The translations under genes and the position numbers were made by a program. Below, one piece after another: positions 25,146 through 34,319 of a stretch of 64,000 bases of DNA. The notes beneath the pieces are model-generated. The model did no database searches. It was not told the DNA's origin and worked only from the letters and a program-made list of their open reading frames with translations. Position 1 is the stretch's first letter; the number at the start of each line of letters is the position of its first letter. Source of the DNA: Saprospiraceae bacterium (GTDB lineage: Bacteria > Bacteroidota > Bacteroidia > Chitinophagales > Saprospiraceae); assembly GCA_041392805.1 (NCBI GenBank), contig JAWKLJ010000001.1, positions 1,178,001 through 1,242,000 on the forward strand, read 5' to 3'.

Positions 25146-27611
25146 ATGTTAAAAAATTATTTGAGAATTGCGATACGCAATTTATTCAAGCACAAGGGAT
25201 ATACCTTTATCAATATTTTGGGTTTAGCGATAGGGGTTGCTGTTTTCCTGCTCATTTCCTTATATGTCACTTTTGAACGCAGTTTTGAACGTTTCTTACC
25301 AGAAGCTGATCAAATCTATCGGGTTACATTGGAAAGGTATCTCCAAAATGAACTGCAGATTGCTTCGGCCGAAAATTTTCCTGGGGTTGGTCCTGCCTTA
25401 AAAACGGAGCTTGATGAAGTCGTTGACTTTGCCCGGCTTTACAATTTGGGATATAAGAACAATGTCATTATTACCAATAAAGAGGCCAAGCCTAACCCGA
25501 TTGCTTTCAAGCATCGGCATTTCATGTACGCTGACGCCTCTTTTTTACCTATGATGGGATATCCCATGGAAAAAGGGGATCCCCAAACGGCATTAAAGGA
25601 ACCTTTTACTGCGGTTATTTCGGCTGAGTACGCCGCGAAATATTTTGGAGAAGCGGATCCCATGGGGAAGACGCTGGTCATGCAGGATGATGATTTCAAC
25701 AATGAATTGGTTAAAGTCACGGGGGTTTTTAAAGACCTGCCTGCGAATACCCACCTCAAGTTTGACGTATTATTTTCCTATCGCAGTCTTTTTGGGCGAT
25801 TTGAGGGAGCTCCGGCCAGATATGATCAGAGTTGGGGGCGTAAGGATATGTATACTTTTATTAAAGTCAAGGCAGGAAGTAGGCCTGAAGTATTGGCGTC
25901 GCAATTGGCCTCTATTGTTGATAAATATAGTCCTAACCTTAAAGAGCAGGGCCGTAAAGATGTGCTATCTCTGCAGCCCTTAAAAAGTATTCATTTGCAT
26001 TCCGATCTCGCGGAAGAGCCCGGCGCTAATGGAGATGCTCGCATTGTTTTTTTTATGCATTTAATTGGATTATTTGTCATTGCAATTGCATGGATTAACT
26101 ATATCAACCTCTCTACTGCGCGGGCGGTAGAAAGAGCCAAAGAAGTAGGCGTTCGAAAAGCAGTAGGTGCTTTGAGGCAGCAACTTATTACTCAATTTCT
26201 GACAGAAGCAGCAGTTGTTAATTTAATTGCTATTCTCCTGGCCTGGGTGTTGACCTTTTTAGCCTTACCTTGGTTTAATAGCATTTCGGGGCTTGTTTTC
26301 AGCTTTACGTATTTAATTCAACCCTGGTTTTTGGGATTAATGATTATTGTTTGGTTGATTGGTACCATTCTTTCAGGTGCGTATCCTGCTTGGGTGCTGT
26401 CATCCTTCGACGCTATGAGTATACTCAAGGGGGTTTTCAAAAACTCCAAACGTGGGATGCTCCTGCGAAAAGGCTTGGTGGTCTTTCAATTTATGGCTTC
26501 TATTGTATTAATTATTTCCACAATAAGCATTTTTCAACAAATGAAATTCATGCTGAATCAGGATATTGGGATGGATATCAACCAAGTACTCGTGATAGAG
26601 CGTCCGGGAATTGCGGAGCGGGATCGAAGCGCCTTTAACTCGGCTATTGATGTTTTTCGGGCAGAATTACTAAAAGATAATAGCATAGAAGCCGTTTCGG
26701 CCTCTTTGACTGTCCCAGGAAAACAAAGAGAATATGAAGCCGCCATTAAAAAATATGGTGCTTCAGATAATGATTTGGTTAGCATTCGCGTCAACAGCAT
26801 GGATTATGAATTCCTTGATGTTTTCAAAATGGAGTTATTAGCTGGACGTACCTTTTCAAAAGAATTCCCTAAAGACCTGGATACTTCCATCATAATTACC
26901 GCATCGACGGCGGGCTTACTAGGTTTTGAAAAGCCAGATGCAGCTATTGGTCAAACGATTGCCATTGAGCAATTTCAATGGAACCCTATCATTGTGGGAG
27001 TAGTCAACGATTATCACCAGGTTTCTTTGAAAAAGGCCATAAGCCCAACGGCTTTTTATTGTGCCCCTTATAGCGGTGAATTTTATTCGATGCGGATCAA
27101 CACACGCGACTTACCTGCGACCCTACATCATGTAGAGCAGTCCTGGGTTAAAGCTTTCCCCGGTAACCCTTTTACTTCTTTTTTCTTGGATGACTTTTTC
27201 AATCAGCAGTACGAAAATGAAAGAAAATTTGGAAAGCTTGCTACTTTCTTTTCCATTTTGGCCGTTATCATTGGTTGTTTAGGCTTGTTTGGGCTCTCTG
27301 GCTTTTCAATTGCACAGCGAACAAAGGAAATTGGTATAAGGAAGGTACTAGGGGCTTCCATTTATGGTATTGTCGGTTTGTTATCTAAAGACATTCTATT
27401 TTTGGTTTTTTGGGCAATAATAATGGCTTCACCTTTGGCTTGGTGGGCGATGAACGAATGGTTACAGGATTTTGCTTACCGCATTCACCTTAGTTGGTGG
27501 GTATTTGTTTTGGCCGGGAGTATGGCTATCTTCATTGCCTTTTTTACCGTTAGCTTGCAAAGCATAAAGGCTGCCTTGGGTAATCCGGTGGAGAGTCTTA
27601 GGGCGGAATGA
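25146..27611 (+). CDS. FtsX/MacB-type ABC transporter permease
   Basis: The ATG at 25146 (MLKNYLRIAIRNLFKHKGYTFINILGLAIG) is the family-typical start; an upstream extension is low-complexity. The 821-residue protein has a first transmembrane helix, a periplasmic MacB-core domain, three helices with the FtsX motif ARAVERAKEVGVRKAVGA, a second periplasmic domain, and a final FtsX block RTKEIGIRKVLGAS. This two-FtsX architecture is common in Bacteroidota and works with a separate ATPase in exporting lipids, peptides or drugs. No ATPase gene is adjacent, so the partner is elsewhere. Confidence 0.9.
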   Translation: MLKNYLRIAIRNLFKHKGYTFINILGLAIGVAVFLLISLYVTFERSFERFLPEADQIYRVTLERYLQNELQIASAENFPGVGPALKTELDEVVDFARLYNLGYKNNVIITNKEAKPNPIAFKHRHFMYADASFLPMMGYPMEKGDPQTALKEPFTAVISAEYAAKYFGEADPMGKTLVMQDDDFNNELVKVTGVFKDLPANTHLKFDVLFSYRSLFGRFEGAPARYDQSWGRKDMYTFIKVKAGSRPEVLASQLASIVDKYSPNLKEQGRKDVLSLQPLKSIHLHSDLAEEPGANGDARIVFFMHLIGLFVIAIAWINYINLSTARAVERAKEVGVRKAVGALRQQLITQFLTEAAVVNLIAILLAWVLTFLALPWFNSISGLVFSFTYLIQPWFLGLMIIVWLIGTILSGAYPAWVLSSFDAMSILKGVFKNSKRGMLLRKGLVVFQFMASIVLIISTISIFQQMKFMLNQDIGMDINQVLVIERPGIAERDRSAFNSAIDVFRAELLKDNSIEAVSASLTVPGKQREYEAAIKKYGASDNDLVSIRVNSMDYEFLDVFKMELLAGRTFSKEFPKDLDTSIIITASTAGLLGFEKPDAAIGQTIAIEQFQWNPIIVGVVNDYHQVSLKKAISPTAFYCAPYSGEFYSMRINTRDLPATLHHVEQSWVKAFPGNPFTSFFLDDFFNQQYENERKFGKLATFFSILAVIIGCLGLFGLSGFSIAQRTKEIGIRKVLGASIYGIVGLLSKDILFLVFWAIIMASPLAWWAMNEWLQDFAYRIHLSWWVFVLAGSMAIFIAFFTVSLQSIKAALGNPVESLRAE

Positions 27612-27780
27612 GGGGAGGAGGGTTTAAAGGGGACAGTTGGCGAGGGGGAGGGTTTAAAGGGGACAGTTGGCGGGGGGAGGACTTGGGGTGAAGGGGGTGA
27701 GGGGACAGTTGGCGGGGGGAGGAGTCAAGGCTGGGGTATGGTGTGTTTGGGAGCAGTGTCGCTATCTTACGCTTTATGGC
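27612..27780. repeat. G-rich repeats after the permease gene
   Basis: GGTTTAAAGGGGACAGTTGG begins at 27621 and again at 27651 (period 30), and GGACAGTTGGCGGGGGGAGG recurs at 27703. The array starts right after the permease stop. No gene fits here. Confidence 0.6.
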
Positions 27781-27782
27781 CC

Positions 27783-27862
27783 GTCCTAAAATAAGTTTAC
27801 ACTACTAAGGGTAGTCCTGAAATAAGTTTACTTTCACAATATACAACCTAAAAAAGGTTTAC
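27783..27862. repeat. Three 31-bp-period direct repeats before the beta-propeller gene
   Basis: GTCCTAAAATAAGTTTAC (27783), GTCCTGAAATAAGTTTAC (27814) and the weaker AACCTAAAAAAGGTTTAC (27845) are spaced exactly 31 bp apart. The last ends 24 bases before the ATG at 27887. They could be binding sites for a phased DNA-binding protein or remnants of an insertion-sequence end. Confidence 0.65.
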
Positions 27863-27886
27863 AGTAAAAAATGAAACCAATATATC

Positions 27887-29407
27887 ATGCGACCATTCCT
27901 ACTATTTTCCATTATATTATTATCCTTTCAGCTGCTATTTTCTCAAGAAAAGCCTATTGGCATTTTTTCAAAAAGTGAAGACATAGGGAAACCCACCTTA
28001 GCTGGTGGTGCAAGTTATGACGAGCAAGGTCAAATTTATACCCTCAAAGGGTCGGGTTATAATATCTGGTTTGAGCGGGATGAATTTCATTTTTTGCAGC
28101 GGCAATTGACGGGAGATTTTATCCTTACGGCTAATTTTGCTTTTGTAGGGAAAGGGACTGATCCGCACCGAAAGATTGGTTGGATGATCAGGGAATCGGC
28201 GGCGGATAATGCGGCCCATGTTAGTGCTGTGCTGCATGGAGATGGTCTGACGGTCATGCAGTGGCGCGCCTTGAGGGGGGCTTTTATGAGGGACCCAGCG
28301 GATGAGATTTTTGCGCCCAAAAGTAATTATTCGATTATTCAATTGGAGAGGAAGGGGAAGGAGGTCATCATGCGGGCAGCACATGTTGGGGAGCCCTTGC
28401 AAGTTATTGGCTCGCAGGTGATGGCGGATATGCCAGACGAGGTGCTGGCGGGCTTGTTTATTTGTTCGCATAATCCGGCAGTGATGGAGGAGGCGACGAT
28501 TTGGAATGTCCGGATAGATCAACCGGTGAGCGATGGTTATAATGCCAGTCAGCAGGGCTATTTGGGTTGTCGTTTGGAAACGATGAATGTTTTGGATGGA
28601 AAACGGAAAGTCATCTTTGAAAAAAATGATCGCTTTGAGGCGCCGAATTGGATGCCTGATGGGCGGCAATTGCTCTTCAATATGGATGGAGGTTTGTACA
28701 AAATTCCGATAGAAGGAGGTGAAATTGTGCAACTACAAACGGGTGAGGTCAACAGAAATAATAATGACCACGGTATTTCTTTTGATGGCAAACTATTGGC
28801 AATAAGCAGTGCTGCGCCCTCCGGTGGAGGCTCGGCCGTTTATGTGCTCCCCTTGGAAGGAGGTGTGCCTAAAATGGTGACCTCACACACGCCTTCCTAC
28901 TGGCATGGTTGGGCGCCTAATAACAAAGAAGTGCTATATGTTGGCCGGCGAAATGATAGTTCGCTTTACAATATCTATCGAAATGCCATTACGGGCGGTC
29001 AGGAAGTCGCTTTAACCAACATAAAAGCGGGGGAACACGTTGATGGTTGTGAATACTCTCCCGATGGGCAATACATTTATTACAATGGTAGTCAATCCGG
29101 AACTATGCAATTGTGGCGGATGAAGCCTGATGGCTCGGCAGCAGAACAACTTACCTTTGACGCATACAATGATTGGTTTCCACATATTTCGCCAGATGGC
29201 AAGTGGATTGTTTTCATTTCCTTTCCTGCCGAAATTCCAGTTAATGCTCACCCTTCTTACCAGCGGGTAATGCTTCGTTTGATGCCTACCAGCGGTGGCG
29301 CCCCCAAGGTCATAGCTTATCTATATGGTGGCCAGGGGACGATTAATGTTCCTTCCTGGTCGCCGGATAGTCGATTTATTGCTTTTGTGAGTAATTCAGG
29401 AAAATAA
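27887..29407 (+). CDS. Exported TolB-like beta-propeller protein
   Basis: The 506-residue protein has a signal peptide (1-19, LLFSQ). Residues about 25-215 form a DUF1349/concanavalin-like beta-sandwich (FILTANFAFVGKGTDPHRKIGWMIRE). Residues 220-506 contain PD40/TolB-type propeller repeats, recognised by blades such as EAPNWMPDGRQLLFN, SYWHGWAPNNKEVLYV, CEYSPDGQYIYYNG, FPHISPDGKWIVFIS and NVPSWSPDSRFIAFVS. It is probably periplasmic or secreted and may bind carbohydrate or a protein partner. It ends 5 bases before the stop of the convergent gene, with no terminator between them. Confidence 0.88.
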   Translation: MRPFLLFSIILLSFQLLFSQEKPIGIFSKSEDIGKPTLAGGASYDEQGQIYTLKGSGYNIWFERDEFHFLQRQLTGDFILTANFAFVGKGTDPHRKIGWMIRESAADNAAHVSAVLHGDGLTVMQWRALRGAFMRDPADEIFAPKSNYSIIQLERKGKEVIMRAAHVGEPLQVIGSQVMADMPDEVLAGLFICSHNPAVMEEATIWNVRIDQPVSDGYNASQQGYLGCRLETMNVLDGKRKVIFEKNDRFEAPNWMPDGRQLLFNMDGGLYKIPIEGGEIVQLQTGEVNRNNNDHGISFDGKLLAISSAAPSGGGSAVYVLPLEGGVPKMVTSHTPSYWHGWAPNNKEVLYVGRRNDSSLYNIYRNAITGGQEVALTNIKAGEHVDGCEYSPDGQYIYYNGSQSGTMQLWRMKPDGSAAEQLTFDAYNDWFPHISPDGKWIVFISFPAEIPVNAHPSYQRVMLRLMPTSGGAPKVIAYLYGGQGTINVPSWSPDSRFIAFVSNSGK

Positions 29408-29412
29408 ATAGT

Positions 29413-30609
29413 TTAAGAAACAGGGTTAAAGAAGCCGACACTTCCACCTACCCAGTTTTTATTTTTGTTATACCGTACACCGACCATTTCACCTTTACTT
29501 AGGCGAACGAGATTATTCACTAAATAAGGGCGTGGGGCATTTCTTTCCCAAAGTAACATCATACGAATTTCCGCCTTGGCGGGCACGTCGGGTGTTGGGA
29601 TAACGGGTGCATAGGTGACTTTCTTTTGCAGGATATAGTTCTCTGGGTCTTTGATAGATTCTATATCGTAGCGATTGAGGTTAATAATTACCCCTGTTCC
29701 AGCGAAGGAATACAAAGGCTTTAAAACGTAATTGTGCAGGTCTTCGGGAATGGTTCCAATTTCATTGAGATAGAAAGAGTCTGGTACATACTTACTTTTC
29801 AGCAGTGGCAGGGTGTGTTTACTGATGCGAAAAAACCAATTGGGATGGCCGACCCATTCCACGTTAGCGTCTTCTGTCAAGTAGAATTCCCTTGGAAGGT
29901 CGTCTCTTTTGATCAGTTCATCAAAAATGACGCGGTTGTAAATCCTTCGAATCTGTATTTTCCGGCCGTTTTTGATGTAAAATAAATCCAGGCCTTCTTT
30001 TTTGATATCAGAAATGCAGCAAATCTCAATGCCCAATACTGCTTTCGTGACAATAAAATCAATAGCGGTGGTTTGTTTTTCGGGTTCTACCTCTAGTAAG
30101 ATTACCTGCTCAGGCAAACAATCTCCTACTATTACCTCACGCAATTTGCTAATATAAGTCTCTCTATCTAAGCCATTAAAGAGGTGTGTAAATTCATTGG
30201 GGATATCAAAAAAACGCCGATAAGCATTCGCAACGAAGTCTTGAAAAAAATACAAAGAAGGAAAGCCTTGAGCTTCAATCAGTTGAGGAATATAACCTCC
30301 CATGCCGTCTTCACAAATGCCAAAATCAAATTGCATAAAGGCAGAGTGGGCCGTTTCGTTTGGAACCGTCTGTCCAGCTAAAAGAGCCCGTTCCGATAGC
30401 TGTTTAAAATCTGGCCTCGCGATTACATCCACCATTTGTTCACAAGCCGCTATCAATTGATCCCGCAAAGCATCGGGAATAAAGACAGGTGTTTCGGCAA
30501 TCTTGAATGGAGGTCGGTGATGGTATTGATTGACTATCCAGTCAATAAATCGGTCATATTGAGCAACATCAAAAGTTGCATTGAATTGTTGGCGTAGTTG
30601 GTTGATCAT
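29413..30609 (-). CDS. ATP-grasp-like ligase, third gene of amidoligase operon
   Basis: A 398-residue cytoplasmic protein without a close named family that I can recall. The C-terminal part has ATP-grasp features: LKPLYSFAGTGVIINLNRYDI (Lys plus glycine loop), YILQKKV, EIRMMLLWERN and VRLSKGEMVGVRYNKNKNWVGG (acidic/Asn-type Mg-binding end). This resembles circularly permuted or glutathionylspermidine-synthase-like ATP-grasps. The N-terminal FGICEDGMGGYIPQLIEAQGFPSLYFF is a conserved-looking catalytic stretch. It starts 12 bases after the amidotransferase stop. It probably joins a carboxylate to an amine; substrates are unknown. Confidence 0.7.
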   Translation of the reverse strand: MINQLRQQFNATFDVAQYDRFIDWIVNQYHHRPPFKIAETPVFIPDALRDQLIAACEQMVDVIARPDFKQLSERALLAGQTVPNETAHSAFMQFDFGICEDGMGGYIPQLIEAQGFPSLYFFQDFVANAYRRFFDIPNEFTHLFNGLDRETYISKLREVIVGDCLPEQVILLEVEPEKQTTAIDFIVTKAVLGIEICCISDIKKEGLDLFYIKNGRKIQIRRIYNRVIFDELIKRDDLPREFYLTEDANVEWVGHPNWFFRISKHTLPLLKSKYVPDSFYLNEIGTIPEDLHNYVLKPLYSFAGTGVIINLNRYDIESIKDPENYILQKKVTYAPVIPTPDVPAKAEIRMMLLWERNAPRPYLVNNLVRLSKGEMVGVRYNKNKNWVGGSVGFFNPVS

Positions 30610-30621
30610 TAGGTTTCGTGT

Positions 30622-31440
30622 CTAAACCAATTGGTGCACCTCTTGCAATTGTTCGATGGCACCTCTTAAAAACTGAGGAATTAATAAATTGTGGGTTAAG
30701 CCTATTTTATCAGGGTCTTCCAGGTGATCGATCATTTCTTGGTATTTATCTTCGCTATGATGTTCTACAATGAATTCGCGGCGAACTGGGTCTCTAAAAT
30801 GCCGTAGCATACCGACCGAATCAGCTTCGGGATGGAATTGAACACCAACCATTTCTGGAGAAAAACGAATAGCCATTACTGCTCTTTCCAGGGGTACATG
30901 CGGGCGAATTTTTTCAATGGCCAGGATTTCAGCGCCCAAGGCAGCGATACGATCCAGGTTGGGCTTAATCACTTGCCAATCTCTGAAATCTGCTGCATAA
31001 AAGGGGTTAGGCAAGCCATCAAAAACTTCCTCTCCTACCCCTTCGTCAGTCATATGCACTGGAAAGGTTCCAAAAGAGGTTGACCTTCTCTTTTTGACTT
31101 GTCCGAGTTCAAAATGAATACAGGCCATTTGAAAAGAATGGCAAATAAAAAAGACATATTTACGGGGTTTGTCAGCTACACTATTCCACTCCCAAACGGA
31201 GGATAACCAATCATAATACTTGACATCCCATACGCCATCTCCGCTATGAGGGCTACCCGGGCCACCTGTAGAAATATAGATATCAAAATCGAGGTCCGGA
31301 ACTTCAGCCGCTCCCCTAACATCAAAAAGTTCCCAATTAATATGCTCTTCAAATTGTCCTAAAATTTCCTTGATACACCTCATTCCTTGATTAGGGGTGT
31401 GATCATACATATCCAGAATGGCTAATCTCGCTTTTTTCAT
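30622..31440 (-). CDS. Class I glutamine amidotransferase-like protein
   Basis: The Met at 31440 (MKKARLAILDMYDHTPNQG) is the natural start; the longer frame to 31524 adds 28 unconserved residues. In the 272-residue form the nucleophile is Cys100 (FFICHSFQMA) and the catalytic pair His203/Glu205 is in GVQFHPEAD, so the triad is complete. The ISTGGPGSP loop is also typical. A C-terminal extension of about 60 residues, helical and acidic, is not part of the core. It sits between two ATP-grasp genes and may supply ammonia or hydrolyse gamma-glutamyl bonds in the same pathway. Confidence 0.88.
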   Translation of the reverse strand: MKKARLAILDMYDHTPNQGMRCIKEILGQFEEHINWELFDVRGAAEVPDLDFDIYISTGGPGSPHSGDGVWDVKYYDWLSSVWEWNSVADKPRKYVFFICHSFQMACIHFELGQVKKRRSTSFGTFPVHMTDEGVGEEVFDGLPNPFYAADFRDWQVIKPNLDRIAALGAEILAIEKIRPHVPLERAVMAIRFSPEMVGVQFHPEADSVGMLRHFRDPVRREFIVEHHSEDKYQEMIDHLEDPDKIGLTHNLLIPQFLRGAIEQLQEVHQLV

Positions 31441-31617
31441 GTCATGCGTATTTTCAAATAATAATGCAAGGTAACAAGGATCGTGCCTACAAAGTTTAGG
31501 CAAGTCCCCAGGAATGAGTTCCAAATAAAATATACGGCTTGACTTGTGCTTGTATACTTTATTTAAACCTCATTCCTTGCCAGTATTTCACCTGCTATTA
31601 GCGGGGGAAAGCAGGTA

Positions 31618-32727
31618 TTATTTTTTCTTTGCAACAGGCGCTTTTGTCTTTGCCGTTGTCGTTTTTCTAGTCGTTTTAGGTTTTGCAGCCGGTGCTGTGG
31701 CTTTGGTCGTGGTGGCTTTTGGTGCTGGTGCTGTGGCTTTGGCTGTAGTGGCTTTTGGTGCTGGAGCTGGTGCAGGTTTTGTCACTTTGGCTGTAGCAGC
31801 TTCGCTAATGAAGGTTCCCCAGGTGAGGTTATCCTGGCCAGCCTGTTGAGCTTGGGCACGTTCGATGGCATAGGTTGCCGCTGTTTCCACTACCCATTCA
31901 AAATTTTCCTCGCCAACTGATTTAATCTCTGCATCTGGGGCGGGGTTACAAAAATCAATGGCATATGGAATGCCATCCCGGATAGCGAATTCTACGGTAT
32001 TGAAATCATAGCCTAAGCCATGATTTAATCTTAGGATATAATCTTCCATCGTTTTTCGCAATTTAGCCGATATCTTATGGTCAGCTACATAGCGGAGGTG
32101 GTGCGGATTGCGTGGCTCATAATCCATTATTTTGATGTATTTACCGCCAATACAATAGCAACGGAAATAAGCGTCAAACTTAATTTCCTCCTGAAGCATC
32201 ATTACTAATTGATGTGTTTCGTTATATTTATCGAAGAGGTCTTCGGGATTTTCAAGTTTGTATACATTTTTCCAACCACCTCCGGCATGGGGTTTCATAT
32301 AGGCAGGAAATCCAATGTATTCAAAAATACTATTCCAATCCATAGGGAAAGCCAGATTGGAAAATGAGGCAGCGGAGGTGTCGGTGGGATGTTCTTTAGA
32401 AGGCAACAATACCGTTTTAGGTACTGGGACGCCTACTTTCATCGCCAAGGCATTATTAAAGAATTTTTCGTCAGCACTCCACCAAAAAGGGTTATTAATC
32501 ACCGCAGTGCCTGTAATTGCTGCATTCTTCAGGTAAGCACGGTAAAAGGGAACATCTTGAGATATTCTATCAATGATAACGGCATATTCGGTTGGTTCGC
32601 CCTGCATGACCTTATCGATGGTAACAAATTCTGCCTTGATACCTTCAACATTTTTTGCATTTACCCGCTCTACAAAAGCCTGGGGGAAGGAACGCTCTTG
32701 TCCAAAAAGAATACCAATTTTTTTCAT
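31618..32727 (-). CDS. RimK-like ATP-grasp ligase with histone-H1-like basic tail
   Basis: The 369-residue protein has an ATP-grasp domain (about 100-300): GFPAYMKPHAGGGWKNVYKL (ATP-binding Lys and Gly loop), LQEEIKFDAYFRCYCIGGKY, and the Mg-binding end NTVEFAIRDGIPYAIDFCNPAPD. Residues about 313-369 form a Lys/Ala/Pro/Thr tail of repeated APAPKATTAKAT-type units ending AKTKAPVAKKK, like bacterial histone-H1 homologues and likely to bind nucleic acid or acidic polymers. It is first in the operon. The tail is encoded by imperfect 36-bp DNA repeats and may vary in length. Confidence 0.85.
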   Translation of the reverse strand: MKKIGILFGQERSFPQAFVERVNAKNVEGIKAEFVTIDKVMQGEPTEYAVIIDRISQDVPFYRAYLKNAAITGTAVINNPFWWSADEKFFNNALAMKVGVPVPKTVLLPSKEHPTDTSAASFSNLAFPMDWNSIFEYIGFPAYMKPHAGGGWKNVYKLENPEDLFDKYNETHQLVMMLQEEIKFDAYFRCYCIGGKYIKIMDYEPRNPHHLRYVADHKISAKLRKTMEDYILRLNHGLGYDFNTVEFAIRDGIPYAIDFCNPAPDAEIKSVGEENFEWVVETAATYAIERAQAQQAGQDNLTWGTFISEAATAKVTKPAPAPAPKATTAKATAPAPKATTTKATAPAAKPKTTRKTTTAKTKAPVAKKK

Positions 32728-32990
32728 TTGCGATTTATTGTTGTGTTTTTCGAAAACTAGGTTTTATTTTATCAGCTACAAAGGTATTATCTTTAATCAG
32801 AAAAACAAAACAAAAAAATCTGACAATCAATCAGTTACAGGGCAATTAAAACATTCTGTTACAACTTTTATTTAGAAAAAGAAGTGCTTTCCCGAATGGA
32901 ATTTTGTGGGGGATGCGATCTGCTTAAGAAAATTGCAATTTTTGAGAGGGAACGGAATGGGGGATGGGAGTGTGGGCTTAGCTTTTTTGG

Positions 32991-33385
32991 GGACGTGGAG
33001 TTATTGGAGGTGGAGAGGTATTGGAGGTTTTTGTGGGGGGGATGCCATTTTGATTGAAATTGTCATTTTGATTGAAATTGCCATTGAAAGCGTGGCGATG
33101 TAGCTGGAGCTACAGGCAGTCTTGGAAATGACAGGTGTTTTATTTGGGACGTGGAGTTATTGGAGGTTTAGAGGTATTGGAGGTTTTTGTGGGGGGGGAT
33201 GCCATTTTGATTGAAATTGTCATTTTGATTGAAATTGCCATTGAAAGCGTGGCGATGTAGCTGGAGCTACAGGCAGTCTTGGAAGTGACAGGTGTTTTTT
33301 TTGGGGACGTGGAGGTATTGGAGGTGGAGAGGTATTGGAGGTTTTTTTGGGGACGTGTTAGTGGAGGTGGAGAGGTATTGGAGGG
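32991..33385. repeat. Tandem duplication of a 156-158-bp unit in a 728-bp gene-free region
   Basis: Unit A (32991-33146) and unit B (33147-33304) are nearly identical, and truncated GGACGTGG-starting copies follow from 33305 and about 33350. Each full unit carries TGTAGCTGGAGCTACA (33099-33114, 33256-33271), the same AGCTGGAGCT core as the dispersed palindromes, next to CATTTTGATTGAAATTG repeats. Small open frames here are spurious. The rest of 32728-33455 is AT-rich or G-rich non-coding DNA. Confidence 0.8.
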
Positions 33386-33455
33386 GGTGAGGGCGTTGTG
33401 CCGGAAGTCAGAAAACGGAGGAGGGGTATTTTCGGACTTCCGGCTATCAAGGTTA

Positions 33456-34082
33456 CTATTGTTGGTCTTTGGGCATCACGTCATCTAGGGAGACGCGGGT
33501 GCCGTCTTTATAGGCTACGATAAATGCATCTTTTATGCCAATTTTTCTCATGTACTTTCGCAATTCTTTGGCGGCCTGGTAGTCTTCAAACATACCCACC
33601 AATACTTTTTGCATGGTACCATCTGACTCTAGGGACATGTCATCTCCGGAGGCGAGGTTATCAGGAATATAGGTTTTTTCAAAGGCTCCAATTTGGATTT
33701 TGAAGTGGGTACCCATATTGGTATTGCCATCTCTTGCAGTTAATTCTACAGGAGGCTGGTCATTTTTTTGGCGCAATGCTTCTCTAGCATCCATTAATTG
33801 GTTGTTGAGTTCCATTACTTCCCTTTCTTTTTGGGCCACTTGCGCACTGGCACTAGACCGCTCCGATTCCAATTGGTTGATTCTGGATTGCAATTCGCGG
33901 TTTTCTTCGCGAAGCACATTCGTTTCTTCGGAAATGTCTTTCAGCAATTCAGGGTTTTTCCGATACTTCTTCAATTCAGCCTTAAGTTCTTTTTTTTCTG
34001 CTTTACTCAGTTTTTGGGCTTGCGCCTGGTAGCCTACCGAAACCAGAAACAATAGGATAATAATTCGTGTTAGCATTCTCAT
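33456..34082 (-). CDS. Exported coiled-coil SPOR-domain protein
   Basis: The 208-residue protein has a signal peptide (1-22, QAQAQ), a Lys/Glu-rich coiled coil (about 25-110: ETNVLREENRELQSRINQLESE), and a C-terminal SPOR-like domain (about 125-195: HFKIQIGAFEKTY, then YQAAKELRKYMRKIGIKDAFIVAY). SPOR domains bind denuded peptidoglycan at septa, so this is probably a periplasmic cell-wall or division-associated protein. It is monocistronic, with the G-rich tandem repeat after its stop codon. Confidence 0.85.
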   Translation of the reverse strand: MRMLTRIIILLFLVSVGYQAQAQKLSKAEKKELKAELKKYRKNPELLKDISEETNVLREENRELQSRINQLESERSSASAQVAQKEREVMELNNQLMDAREALRQKNDQPPVELTARDGNTNMGTHFKIQIGAFEKTYIPDNLASGDDMSLESDGTMQKVLVGMFEDYQAAKELRKYMRKIGIKDAFIVAYKDGTRVSLDDVMPKDQQ

Positions 34083-34319
34083 GATAAATTTTTTTTTCGT
34101 TTAATGATTTCAATAATTCTTTGGTTCTTCGACATTTTTTGTATGCTTGCCAATATAAATAATGGCCTGCAAAAAATCATCAAAGAAGGAACGTTTTTTG
34201 GGGGTCAAATAGTGGATAAGAAGCTACAAATCCATTAAATTCCCTCATTTTAGTTAATTAACTATGCAATTTTCCGAATTTTACACAAAAAAACAACTTT
34301 CTGTTTAACATATATTAAG

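Noticed and set aside
31441..31524. N-terminal extension of the amidotransferase
   Set aside because: The 28 added residues are unlike the family; MKKARLAILDMYDHTPNQG is the expected start.
32906..33488. Small plus-strand frames in the tandem repeat
   Set aside because: Repeat-driven, Gly/Trp/Glu-rich and not conserved between repeat copies.
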